The position numbers were made by a program, and so were the translations under genes. 64,000 nt of DNA from VRUE01 sp963753585. GTDB lineage: Bacteria > Actinomycetota > Thermoleophilia > Solirubrobacterales > 70-9. How positions within the stretch are numbered: the first letter of the stretch is position 1; the number at the start of each line of letters is the position of its first letter. The notes beneath the pieces were generated by a model, which searched no databases, was not told the DNA's origin, and worked only from the letters and a program-made list of their open reading frames with translations. Where the stretch lies: contig CAVWCU010000001.1 of NCBI GenBank assembly GCA_963753585.1, forward strand, positions 1,922,001 to 1,986,000, in the 5' to 3' direction. Positions 43,116-50,527 of this stretch are shown piece after piece.

Positions 43116-44513
43116 CTACCCGAGACCCCACTGGGCCTGCCGGCGAAACCTGATCCGGGTGAAGCGACCTCGGGAGCCAAAGCGAAGGCTGAGCTTCGTC
43201 GTCGCCAGGAGCGGCCGGGTTTTGGCCGCCACGACCGTGTTGGTCTTGACGTCGAGCAGCATGTAGGAGAGTTGGGCGCCGCCGACGTAGCGGATGCTGG
43301 CGCCGGTAAAGAGCGAGCGCTTGGCGATCGTCTCGCCGCCGACCGACTCGAGGCCCGCGTAGAGGACGTAGGTGTGGGGGTCCTCCTTGGAGTGCAGCCT
43401 CTCGCGCAGCGCCGCTGCCAGCAGCGGCGGGTAGGCCCCATTCTTCCCCGCCGCGGTGAGGGTCGTCGCCAGCTTGTCGAAGGCAGTGATCGCCGCGTCG
43501 GCGGTCGCGGTCGCGGCCGACGCCGCGGCGCCGTTCGCGTCGAGCTCTTCCAGCGAGTCCACCAGTTCCGTTTCGCGTGTCGAGAGCAGCTCGTGTTGGG
43601 AATCGTCCTTTTTCCCGCCGAGCGCCTTGGCGATGGCGCTCGCGTTCTCTTTGCGCGCCGCGCTCTCGATCTCGCGTTCCCGCGCGACCGGGTCGACGAT
43701 GCGGGCTTTGGCCGCCGCGCTGCGCGCCTCGAGCTCGTTGCGAGCCTTGATCGCGGCGGCGAAGCTCTCGAGCAGGGGCGAGTCCGCGAGCAGGCTGAAG
43801 CCGTCGACCTCGATCGAACGATCGGCGCTGGCCAGGCGGCCGGCGAGCGCGCTCAGCAGGGGCGTCTCGCCGACGGTGACGTCACGTTTCTTGACCGAGT
43901 AATCGGCTTGGAACCAGGCAGTGACGTCGGCGACGCCGCCGACGATCGCCGAGGCCGCGGCGATGGCGGGCCCGACCGCCGGCGCGAAGGGCCGGCCCAG
44001 CAATGAGAGCTTCGCGCTTTCTCCGAACACCTCCACGACGTCTCTCTCGCGCACCACAACGGGCTCGCCAAGCGCCTCGTCGAGAGCGTTCCTCGCCTCC
44101 AGGAAGGCAGCTCCATAGGCGTCCAGCGAGAGGCGAACGGACCCGTGCGACCAGTCGCTGAGGGCAAGCTCCGGATCGGACACGAGCAGGACGCGGGCGC
44201 AATTGCCGAGCGCCTCGTTGATCTCGCCCGCGGTTTCGCGCGCGCCCTCGTCGACGAGGGCGTGGGTGAGCAGGTCGGCGATCAGGCCGGTGCCGTCGGC
44301 GACCTCGAGTTTCCCTTCGAGCGGCTTGCTCGTCGGCGCAGGGAACTTCAGGTCACGCTCGGCTTTTTCCGCGTCGACCGCCGCTTTCTTCGCTTCCGCC
44401 TCGAGTTTCGCTGCTTCAGCGGCCGCTTTGCGATCCGGTGCGACGGGCTCGCCGGAGCTCTTCGGGGTCCCTCCCGGCGCCTGGCCGTCACTACTCTGGG
44501 TACTCGCCTCCAT
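43116..44513 (-). CDS. Hypothetical protein, 465 residues
   Basis: No family was recognised. The N-terminus (about residues 1-60) is disordered and rich in Ala, Lys and Glu. The middle (about 65-300) is mainly helical, with a small hydrophobic glycine-rich stretch (FAPAVGPAIAAASAIVGGVADV). The C-terminal part has a beta character: THTYVLYAGLESVGG-like segment, AQLSYMLLDVKTNTVV and ending RFGSRGRFTRIRF. No signal peptide is apparent. Codon use matches the neighbours, so it is a genuine gene. Confidence 0.75.
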   Translation of the reverse strand: MEASTQSSDGQAPGGTPKSSGEPVAPDRKAAAEAAKLEAEAKKAAVDAEKAERDLKFPAPTSKPLEGKLEVADGTGLIADLLTHALVDEGARETAGEINEALGNCARVLLVSDPELALSDWSHGSVRLSLDAYGAAFLEARNALDEALGEPVVVRERDVVEVFGESAKLSLLGRPFAPAVGPAIAAASAIVGGVADVTAWFQADYSVKKRDVTVGETPLLSALAGRLASADRSIEVDGFSLLADSPLLESFAAAIKARNELEARSAAAKARIVDPVAREREIESAARKENASAIAKALGGKKDDSQHELLSTRETELVDSLEELDANGAAASAATATADAAITAFDKLATTLTAAGKNGAYPPLLAAALRERLHSKEDPHTYVLYAGLESVGGETIAKRSLFTGASIRYVGGAQLSYMLLDVKTNTVVAAKTRPLLATTKLSLRFGSRGRFTRIRFRRQAQWGLG

Positions 44514-44717
44514 TTATCCGCTCCTCGATTGATCTACGAACTTCGCGGGGTGATCCTCTGCGAAGAGCGGCGCCGCGTCAAGTCTGCACCCCGCCGAGCG
44601 CATGCCGGGGCACCGGCGACGATCGCGTCGTAGCTCCGCTGCTCGGGATCCGCACGGATTCGGCGCTCTGCAGAGCGGGTAGCTCACCCACACGCACCGA
44701 ATCAAGGAGGAGAGAAG
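44514..44717. other. Intergenic gap with no recognised gene
   Basis: About 200 bases between the divergent 465-residue hypothetical and the small membrane protein. Apart from the strong ribosome-binding site at 44704-44710 nothing definite was seen. Confidence 0.4.
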
Positions 44718-44882
44718 ATGGCTACGGAGAGAAGCTCGGGTGGAGCCGGCATCTCGCTCGGCGGGATCCTCGTCATCGTCGGCATCGTCCTGATGATCGT
44801 CTGGAGCTTCTGGGTCGGCCTGATCGTGGCCCTGGTCGGCCTGATCGCCTTCGGCGGCTTCGCCAGGGGGAAGTGGTACTGA
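44718..44882 (+). CDS. Small membrane protein, 54 residues
   Basis: The reading frame starts at ATG 44718 after a perfect AAGGAGG (44704-44710) and ends at TGA 44880-44882. After a short polar start (MATERSSGGAGIS) nearly all of the protein is two hydrophobic segments (GGILVIVGIVLMIVWSFWVG and LIVALVGLIAFGGFA), with a basic RGKWY tail. It resembles tiny two-helix actinobacterial membrane proteins of unknown function. The excellent ribosome-binding site is the main argument that it is real. Confidence 0.75.
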   Translation: MATERSSGGAGISLGGILVIVGIVLMIVWSFWVGLIVALVGLIAFGGFARGKWY

Positions 44883-44918
44883 GCGCGCCCCGCTTCGGCC
44901 TTGTTCGCCGCGTGTGTC

Positions 44919-44948
44919 TTGACAGGTGACTAAATAGTCACCTATAGT
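44919..44948 (+). promoter_or_regulatory. Promoter overlapped by an ArsR operator
   Basis: TTGACA (44919-44924) and TATAGT (44943-44948) are 18 bases apart. The spacer is filled by a perfect nine-base inverted repeat: AGGTGACTA (44924-44932), AA, TAGTCACCT (44935-44943). The regulator encoded downstream should bind here and block RNA polymerase. The start codon at 44957 is eight bases past the -10, so the transcript is probably leaderless. Confidence 0.8.
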
Positions 44949-44956
44949 TCCGGGTC

Positions 44957-45724
44957 ATGGACGAGGTGTTCAAGGCGCTCGCCGACCCGACCCGCCGCAG
45001 CCTGCTCGACGAGCTGTTCGAGCAGGACGGCCAGTCGCTGAGCGCGCTCGAGGCGCGCCTGCCGATGACGCGCTTCGGCGTGATGAAGCACCTGCGGGTG
45101 CTCGAGGAGGCCGGGCTGATCACGACCCGCAAGCGCGGCCGCGAGAAGCTGCACTTCCTCAACCCCGTCCCGATCCGGCTCGTCCACGACCGCTGGGTGA
45201 GCAAGTACGCCGAGCCATGGGCCGCGGCCCTGACCGGCCTCAAGCACGAACTGGAGGAGAGGACGATGGAGAAGGTTTTCGAGATCTACATCAAGACGAC
45301 CCCGGAGCGACTCTGGGAGGCGATCACCGACGACGAGATGCGCCGGCGCTACAACTTCGGCGTCGGCGTGCGCTCGGACTGGACGCCGGGCTCTGGCTAT
45401 GAGGGGTTCCACCCCGGTGCCGGGATTGCGATCGCCGAGGGCGAGAACCTCGAGGTGGACCCGCCGCGCCGGCTGGTGCAGAGCTTCAACGCGCTCTGGG
45501 GCGAGCAGGTGAAGAGCGAAGGGACCTCACGGGTGACCTGGGAGATCGAGCAGGTCGAGGATTCCTGCCGGCTGACGGTCACCCACGACCAGCTGCGAGA
45601 GGGCGCCAACGACGAACTCTTCGGCGGTTGGCCGATGATTCTCTCCGGCCTCAAGACGCTGCTGGAGACCGGTGAGGTGCTGACGACTCCGGGCTCGCTG
45701 CGCTACGCGCAGGCCGCCGGTTAG
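44957..45724 (+). CDS. ArsR-type regulator fused to an SRPBCC (AHSA1) domain
   Basis: The 255-residue fusion has an ArsR winged helix (about residues 1-85: VFKALADPTRRSLLDELFE, MTRFGVMKHLRVLEEAGLI) and a C-terminal START-like AHSA1 domain (about 105-250: FEIYIKTTPERLWEAITD, GGWPMILSGLKTLLETGE). Such proteins bind a hydrophobic ligand and repress their own gene. In split versions the two domains are separate genes; the internal METK-like joint (TMEKVFEIY) looks like a former start. An operator overlaps its promoter. Confidence 0.93.
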   Translation: MDEVFKALADPTRRSLLDELFEQDGQSLSALEARLPMTRFGVMKHLRVLEEAGLITTRKRGREKLHFLNPVPIRLVHDRWVSKYAEPWAAALTGLKHELEERTMEKVFEIYIKTTPERLWEAITDDEMRRRYNFGVGVRSDWTPGSGYEGFHPGAGIAIAEGENLEVDPPRRLVQSFNALWGEQVKSEGTSRVTWEIEQVEDSCRLTVTHDQLREGANDELFGGWPMILSGLKTLLETGEVLTTPGSLRYAQAAG

Positions 45725-45728
45725 GGGG

Positions 45729-45767
45729 CTGGCGCGAAAGTCGGGATATGTCCGACTTTCGCGCCAG
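45729..45767. terminator. Perfect 16-base inverted repeat, terminator-like
   Basis: CTGGCGCGAAAGTCGG (45729-45744) and its exact complement (45752-45767) flank a seven-base loop, just after the ArsR-SRPBCC stop. There is no U-tract, as is common in actinobacterial terminators. It could instead be a regulator site. Confidence 0.6.
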
Positions 45768-45805
45768 ACAAGGTTCCGCCTCAGACAGAGGGGTAGCACT
45801 CAGGC

Positions 45806-46252
45806 ATGAACCTGCGACGAATAGCAGCGCTATCGATGACCCTGCCCGCCCTCTTCCTTGCCGCCTGCGGCGACTCCGACTCCGAGACGACCGGCGAAAG
45901 CCCGGTTCCCACTACTGAAGAAAGCCCCGCCCCTTCGACCGAGGGTGAACCCCCGGCGGGCGAAAACGCTCCCGCCCCCAGCGGCGAGGCCGTCCGCTCC
46001 GGAAAAGTCGCGATCTCCGACTTCCAGTACGACCCCGAAACCGTGACCATCCAGGCCGGCGGCAAGGTGACCTGGCAGAACGAGGACTCGGCCGAGCACA
46101 CCGCGACCCTCGACGGCGGCAGCTTCACCACCGGCGCCCTGGCCGAAGGCAAGCTCAAGTCCGAGTCGTTCAAGACTCCCGGCACCTACGCGTACTTCTG
46201 CGAGATCCATCCGCAGATGAAAGGCACCGTCGAGGTGGTCGAAGCGGGCTGA
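45806..46252 (+). CDS. Cupredoxin/plastocyanin-like lipoprotein
   Basis: This is a 148-residue exported blue-copper protein. The signal peptide ends in a lipobox LAAC (Cys about residue 21), followed by a Pro/Glu/Thr-rich tether (about 22-65) and a cupredoxin domain. Type 1 copper ligands are visible: His in EHTATL and Cys, His, Met in YFCEIHPQM. It may transfer electrons at the outer face of the membrane. No copper or respiratory gene is adjacent. It ends two bases from the convergent zinc-ribbon gene. Confidence 0.92.
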   Translation: MNLRRIAALSMTLPALFLAACGDSDSETTGESPVPTTEESPAPSTEGEPPAGENAPAPSGEAVRSGKVAISDFQYDPETVTIQAGGKVTWQNEDSAEHTATLDGGSFTTGALAEGKLKSESFKTPGTYAYFCEIHPQMKGTVEVVEAG

Positions 46253-46254
46253 TC

Positions 46255-46467
46255 CTAGGCCGCGCCGAGGCTCCGGCTCTGGATGGCCTCCACGTTCTCA
46301 CGGTCAAGCCGAAGCGATTCGGGCTTCTCCGCGCCAGGAGGGAGGCGGAACAACTTGAAGGTCAGCGGCGCGGAGACGCGGTCGCGGTTCTGGCAGCGGG
46401 GGCAATTTTCGAGGGCAGCCGCATGCACCTCGCTGTAGCGGCTGCCGCACCTCTCGCACTGGAACAT
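46255..46467 (-). CDS. Small zinc-ribbon protein
   Basis: This is a 70-residue cytoplasmic protein with two CxxC pairs (FQCERCGSRY and NCPRCQNRD) that should bind one zinc. A purine-rich site (GAGGAGAGAG) precedes ATG 46467. The C-terminal half is charged and without known motif. Function unknown. Confidence 0.75.
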   Translation of the reverse strand: MFQCERCGSRYSEVHAAALENCPRCQNRDRVSAPLTFKLFRLPPGAEKPESLRLDRENVEAIQSRSLGAA

Positions 46468-46570
46468 CTCTCTCCTCCTCTGGGCCGTGGCGGACTACAG
46501 GCCGATACCCCGTTTGCCCCGACGTCTAACCGGTCAGCGACCCAGAACGACTGTCGGCCGCAAGAGCGGT

Positions 46571-46591
46571 AAGTTCACGACTTGTGAACTT
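46571..46591. promoter_or_regulatory. Probable operator for the XRE regulator
   Basis: AAGTTCAC (46571-46578) and GTGAACTT (46584-46591) form a perfect eight-base inverted repeat with five bases between, 41 bases ahead of the XRE-type gene. Such symmetry is typical of HTH-dimer operators and suggests autoregulation. Confidence 0.55.
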
Positions 46592-46632
46592 TCCTATGGT
46601 GATCTGCGTCGCCAGCACGGACGATCCCCTGC

Positions 46633-46830
46633 GTGGGCGGCAATCTAGGCAGGAATCTTCGGCGTGCCCGCGAGCGGGCCAAGATGACTCAGGAGGAAGT
46701 CGCCGAACGCAGCGGCGTCCACGCCACCGAGGTCTCGAGGATCGAGGGCAGCAAGCGCGACCCGAAGGTCTCGACGGTGGAACGGCTGGCAAAGGCTGTC
46801 GGGGTCCCTCCGAGCGATCTGCTGCGCTGA
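46633..46830 (+). CDS. XRE-family HTH regulator, minimal
   Basis: This is a 65-residue protein that is essentially one lambda-repressor-like HTH: NLRRARERAKMTQEEVAERSGVHATEVSRIEGSKRDPKVSTVERLAKAVGV. GTG 46633 is the start. With no ligand domain, it may act as a small repressor of itself and the downstream low-GC genes. Similar minimal XRE genes are common in mobile islands. Confidence 0.85.
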   Translation: MGGNLGRNLRRARERAKMTQEEVAERSGVHATEVSRIEGSKRDPKVSTVERLAKAVGVPPSDLLR

Positions 46831-47126
46831 CGACCAGGCCGATCCCCGGTCCTGTGCGAGCGGCCGGAGACCGGCCCCTATTTCGGTGTGCCTACTTCGT
46901 CTTCATGACGCTCAGAAGCGGCGCGACCGAATCGACGTATGCGATCTTCATCCCTTGCTCACCCCCTCCCGCTCGTCCGCACCCGGCGGGCTGCCGGGCC
47001 GTAGAGAGGGTAAGAAATTGCTGAGCGTCGGGTTTTTAGTGAGCGCTCACGGCGCCTGGGAGTCGGCTAGGACTTATGCTCGGGCATTACTGACAACCCT
47101 CAACAGACCTGATCGGAGGAGTGGGC
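46831..47126. other. Intergenic region with a palindrome, no gene seen
   Basis: About 300 bases with no convincing coding frame. The second half is less GC-rich than the neighbourhood and holds the palindrome at 47039-47050 and the GGAGGAG ribosome-binding site of the next gene. Confidence 0.45.
47039..47050. promoter_or_regulatory. 12-base palindrome GTGAGCGCTCAC
   Basis: A perfect palindrome lies 76 bases ahead of the winged-helix gene at 47127, within its likely promoter region. It follows an AT-rich stretch (GGTTTTTAGT). It may be an operator of that regulator or of another TetR/ArsR-type factor. Confidence 0.45.
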
Positions 47127-47810
47127 ATGACGCGCGGAGCGCTAGAGCCTGGACGGAAGCCGCTTAAGGAGCGAACGCGCCTGCCGGAGGACGCTCCTTC
47201 TTACCCTGCTGGTCACCGCATCCGGCTCGAATCTCTCATCATCCTCCACGAGGGAGAGTTCAGCGCGGGAGACATTGCCAAAATGCTTGGCGAGGATGTG
47301 AAGATCGTCACCAATCACCTCCGCGACCTCTACGACGCTGGCTGCATCGAATTCGTGGGGTACAGAGGAAAGGGCAACCTCAGGAAAGCCGTCTACCGCG
47401 CAGTCGCTCGACCATTCACGAGTGGCGAGGAGTACCGCGCAATGTCGCTAAAGGAACGACATGAGGCCCTTGGGGTACACCTTCAATGGATCTTTTCCGA
47501 GGGCCTCACATCCTACCGGAACAAAAAGATGGCAGGTGATGAGACTGTGTGTGTGGTCTCGGACGAACCAAACCTTGATTCCGAGGGCAAGCTCGAACTC
47601 CATAACTTCCTAGCCGCCTGTTGGACGGGCGAATCCGAGGACGCTCTCGACGCATTGAAAGGCGTTCAAGAGATCGCCGGAAGAGCAGCTAACCGCATGG
47701 TTGAGTCAGGAGAGACCGGCACGACGGTAGTAGTAGCGTTGCTGGCCTTCGAGCGTGGGAGGCCGCCAATTTCTGAGGGGTCGCTGCGGGTGCCAATCAC
47801 CAAAAGGTGA
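47127..47810 (+). CDS. Winged-helix (ArsR-like) DNA-binding protein
   Basis: This is a 227-residue protein. Residues about 30-75 form a winged helix (GHRIRLESLIILHEGEFSAGDIAKMLGEDVKIVTNHLRDLYDAGCIEFVG); the rest is a helical domain of unknown role. ATG 47127 has GGAGGAG upstream; GTG 47121 is possible. Codons and base composition are clearly less GC-rich than in the surrounding genes, which suggests transfer or different selection. The neighbour at 47973 has a related HTH layout. Confidence 0.8.
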   Translation: MTRGALEPGRKPLKERTRLPEDAPSYPAGHRIRLESLIILHEGEFSAGDIAKMLGEDVKIVTNHLRDLYDAGCIEFVGYRGKGNLRKAVYRAVARPFTSGEEYRAMSLKERHEALGVHLQWIFSEGLTSYRNKKMAGDETVCVVSDEPNLDSEGKLELHNFLAACWTGESEDALDALKGVQEIAGRAANRMVESGETGTTVVVALLAFERGRPPISEGSLRVPITKR

Positions 47811-47972
47811 GCGGTAACCGAATTTGGGTTGCCACGCACGTACCTAACTGCAACTGTTCATCGCTCCGACGAATTGCGAGTGATGAGTCTCACTTGGTCG
47901 GCAGATCTGTTCCAGCACTCCGGGCGGGTAAAGGCCTTCCCCGTCCGGGGTTCTGGCACAGAAGATATCCAC

Positions 47973-48236
47973 ATGCAAGACCAAGGCAAACAACCCAACC
48001 AGGCAGAACCCGTACTTAGGCGAGCATTGTGGCACCCCAAGCGAGTTGAGATTCTCGGTTATCTCACACAGAAGGGTGGGGCGGACGAGGCGGAGCTAGG
48101 CAAGGTGCTCGACCTGACTGCTCCCACGGTGAAATACCACCTGTCGGTTTTGCATGACGCCGACCTGATCGTGCAGGTCGAGGACGGGGATCATGGGCAG
48201 CGCTCGTACATTGCCGCGACCTCGGCGGGCCTGTGA
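47973..48236 (+). CDS. ArsR-like HTH protein
   Basis: This is an 87-residue protein that is mostly a winged helix: LRRALWHPKRVEILGYLTQKGG, AELGKVLDLTAPTVKYHLSVLHDADLIVQVEDG. ATG 47973 is chosen as giving the domain without extra sequence; ATG 47883 is an alternative with 30 more residues. Its stop overlaps the next start (GTGA), so a regulator and a helical partner are co-translated. Base composition is again lower in GC. Confidence 0.75.
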   Translation: MQDQGKQPNQAEPVLRRALWHPKRVEILGYLTQKGGADEAELGKVLDLTAPTVKYHLSVLHDADLIVQVEDGDHGQRSYIAATSAGL

Positions 48237-48580
48237 CAGCGTGTGACGAGCAGGGAGACCGCTTGGCGTTGATCGCTCCGCAGTCGAGAGCATTTCTGGT
48301 CGAGATGTTCACCGACCTACGCACTGACCTCGAAAACCAGATGGGAGAGGGTGGGAAAGGCAGTCCCGACCCCGAGGAGGCCGCCCGCAAGCTGGGCATG
48401 TATGAAGCGCTGTTGGCCGGACTCACCCAGAGTGAGGCCTTCCCCGACAACGAGGCAGTGCGCCAGTACGTTGCCGGACTGGCAAAGGCCACCGACGAAG
48501 CAAACGGATACGAGCAGGCTGCGCTTGAACATCAGGCGTTCGCGGAGCTCGTCACGGCGCTCGCCAGCTGCAACCTCTAA
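48233..48580 (+). CDS. Hypothetical helical protein
   Basis: This is a 115-residue, acidic, mainly helical protein with no membrane segment (FLVEMFTDLRTDLENQM, ARKLGMYEALLAGLTQSEAF, YVAGLAKATDEANGYEQAALEHQAF). It is coupled to the HTH gene by GTGA. In layout the pair resembles the single two-domain gene at 47127, which also has an HTH followed by a helical domain; it may be a split version. Stops interlock with the DUF4235 gene (CTAA). Confidence 0.65.
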   Translation: MTACDEQGDRLALIAPQSRAFLVEMFTDLRTDLENQMGEGGKGSPDPEEAARKLGMYEALLAGLTQSEAFPDNEAVRQYVAGLAKATDEANGYEQAALEHQAFAELVTALASCNL

Positions 48581-48843
48581 CGCGAGTCGTCTTCCTCGCC
48601 CGGCCAGCTGCCGGTTACGGAGGCGAAGCTCGCACGGGCGCCGCGCTCGGCCATGCCTTTGACCAGGCGGAAGATGGCGCCCTCGAGCATGAGCGCCGCT
48701 GCCAGCTTCGGGTAGGAGACTTCGCGGTCCTCGGGCTCGGGCGCCTCGTGGTCGTCGAAGGCGGCCCAGATCCGGTCGAAGCCCTTCTGGGCAGCGAATC
48801 CGGCGGCGAGGCCGGCGAGTATCCCGATCGGAGCGAACAGCAC
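48577..48843 (-). CDS. DUF4235 family membrane protein
   Basis: This is an 88-residue actinobacterial protein with a first hydrophobic segment (LFAPIGILAGLAAGFAAQKGF), the conserved EDREVSYPKLAAALMLEGAIFRLVKGMAERG, and an end SVTGSWPGEE. These match the DUF4235 pattern. Function unknown. GTG 48843 gives the family start; the longer reading to 48975 is unrelated sequence. Confidence 0.85.
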   Translation of the reverse strand: MLFAPIGILAGLAAGFAAQKGFDRIWAAFDDHEAPEPEDREVSYPKLAAALMLEGAIFRLVKGMAERGARASFASVTGSWPGEEDDSR

Positions 48844-48859
48844 CTTCACGGTGATTGAG

Positions 48860-49744
48860 CTACCCGGTGTCGTCGGAAAAGAACGCCCGCGCGCGTTCGG
48901 CGACCAGCTCGGGGCGCTCGTCGGCGATGAAGTGGCCGCAGCCGGGCACGAACTCGATCTCCATGTCGTCGACATGGGCCTCGTAGCCCGCCAGCAGGTC
49001 GGGGTGGATCGCGGCGTCCTCGGTGCCGAAGAGCATCCGGGTCGGGACGGTGAGGCGCCGCTCGGCGTAGCGGCCGCGCAGGATCGGCACGATCTCGCGC
49101 AGGTTGAAGACCCTGTACATCTGAACCGCGGCCTTGGCCCGAGCCGGTTCGGCGAGGTTGTCGGCGAAGATCGAGAGCGTCCGCTCGTCCCAGAAGCGGG
49201 GGTCGGCGGCGCCGGTGCGCAGCGCCATCCGCACGAACCGCCTGCCGCGGTGAGCGAAGTACCCGATCCAGGGGGCGAGGATGACCTGCTGGTAGATCAG
49301 GCGCCAGGAGTGCGGCAGGGTCTTGCGCATCTGGATCCAGGGGGTGGGGATGTTCAGCGCCAGGTAGCGGTCGAAGCGCTCCGGCGCGCGCAGGCAGAGC
49401 AGGAAGCCGATCCAGCCGCCCCAGTCGTGGCCGACGAGCTTCACCCGCTCCAGCCCCAGCTCGTCGAGGACGGCGAGCACGTCGGTGGCCAGGTTCTCCT
49501 TCTCATAGCCGCGGCGGGGCGCATCGGACCAGCCGAACCCGCGCAGGTCCATTGCCAGCACCCGGTGGCGCTCGGCCACCGCCGGCATCAGGTCACGCCA
49601 CTCGTACCAGTGCTGGGGCCAGCCGTGCAGGAGCAGTACCGGGTCGTCCCCCGAGCCGGCTTCGGCGACGTGGAAGCGCAGTCCCCGCGCTTCGATCCAG
49701 CGGTGCGTGACGCCTTCGACGGCCGGAAGCTCCACGGCGCTCAC
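48860..49744 (-). CDS. Alpha/beta hydrolase (epoxide hydrolase-like)
   Basis: This is a 294-residue hydrolase. It has LLLHGWPQHWYEWRDLMP (HGWP oxyanion hole), nucleophile elbow LVGHDWGGWIGF with Asp nucleophile, acid-bearing FGTEDAAIHPD, and catalytic His in PGCGHFIADERPE. These match soluble epoxide hydrolases. GTG 49744 was chosen because homology stops there; CTATAT lies about ten bases upstream, so the mRNA could be near-leaderless. It precedes DUF4235 by 16 bases. Confidence 0.9.
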   Translation of the reverse strand: MSAVELPAVEGVTHRWIEARGLRFHVAEAGSGDDPVLLLHGWPQHWYEWRDLMPAVAERHRVLAMDLRGFGWSDAPRRGYEKENLATDVLAVLDELGLERVKLVGHDWGGWIGFLLCLRAPERFDRYLALNIPTPWIQMRKTLPHSWRLIYQQVILAPWIGYFAHRGRRFVRMALRTGAADPRFWDERTLSIFADNLAEPARAKAAVQMYRVFNLREIVPILRGRYAERRLTVPTRMLFGTEDAAIHPDLLAGYEAHVDDMEIEFVPGCGHFIADERPELVAERARAFFSDDTG

Positions 49745-49842
49745 CCTACATATAGAGCGCCGGGATCCCGGGAGTCCCGGTTTGGGGATCGTCGGCACCG
49801 GGGTACCCGACAAGTCGGATAAGTCGACGAAAGGAACCAGTC

Positions 49843-50031
49843 ATGAGCATTCTCGACAAGCTCACCGGAAGGGCGAAGAAGGCGGCGGGCGACCTCGCCG
49901 GGGACAGCTCCCTGCGCAGAGAGGGCAGGCGCGAGGAGGAGAAGGGCGAGAAGAAGGAGCAGCTCGACCGCGCCGAGGAGAAGGTCGAGCAGCGCTCCGC
50001 GGAAGTCTCCGACCTCGAGCGCAAGACCTGA
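49843..50031 (+). CDS. CsbD-family stress protein
   Basis: This is a 62-residue, very hydrophilic CsbD-like protein: MSILDKLTGRAKKAAGDLAGD at the start, then a Glu/Lys/Arg-rich helix. CsbD proteins are abundant general-stress proteins of unclear role. GAAAGGAA precedes ATG 49843. It lies four bases before the following gene, so the two are co-transcribed. Confidence 0.82.
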   Translation: MSILDKLTGRAKKAAGDLAGDSSLRREGRREEEKGEKKEQLDRAEEKVEQRSAEVSDLERKT

Positions 50032-50035
50032 GGCC

Positions 50036-50527
50036 ATGGGGCAGGATCGCTACCTGTCCATCTACCTCAACGACCACCTCGCCGGGGCCGCCGCGGGCGT
50101 CGAGCTGGCTCGGCGGATGGTGGCGGGCAACCGCGACAACCCGGAGCTGCGTGAGCCGCTGGAGCGGGTCTGCGCGGAGATAGAGGCCGACCGCGAGACG
50201 CTCGAACGGGCGATGGAGAGCCTGGATGTCCGTCGCAGCACGGTGAAGCCCGCGGCCGGCTGGCTGCTGGAGAAGCTCGGGCGCCTCAAGCTCAACGGCC
50301 GGCTGCGCGGCCACTCCCCTCTCAGCCGGGTGGTCGAGCTGGAGGGGCTGTGCCTGGGGATCTCCGGCAAGATCGAGCTGTGGCGTGCGCTCGAGCAGGC
50401 GCTGGGAGCCGAGTGGGGCGGGTTCGACTTCCGCCGGCTCGCCGAGCGGGCCGAGCGCCAGCGCGCGACGGTGGAGGAGCTGCACGGCACGGCGGTCACC
50501 CTGACCTTCTCCGCCGAGACTGCCTAG
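50036..50527 (+). CDS. Conserved hypothetical helical protein (ferritin-like length)
   Basis: This is a 163-residue, mainly helical protein that starts YLSIYLNDHLAGAAAGVELARRM and contains WLLEKLGRLKLNGRLRGHSPLSRVVELEGLCLG. The pattern is conserved among actinobacteria, often beside stress genes; a four-helix bundle is likely, but ferritin metal ligands are not obvious. Stop codons interlock with the GNAT gene (CTAG at 50524-50527). Confidence 0.75.
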   Translation: MGQDRYLSIYLNDHLAGAAAGVELARRMVAGNRDNPELREPLERVCAEIEADRETLERAMESLDVRRSTVKPAAGWLLEKLGRLKLNGRLRGHSPLSRVVELEGLCLGISGKIELWRALEQALGAEWGGFDFRRLAERAERQRATVEELHGTAVTLTFSAETA

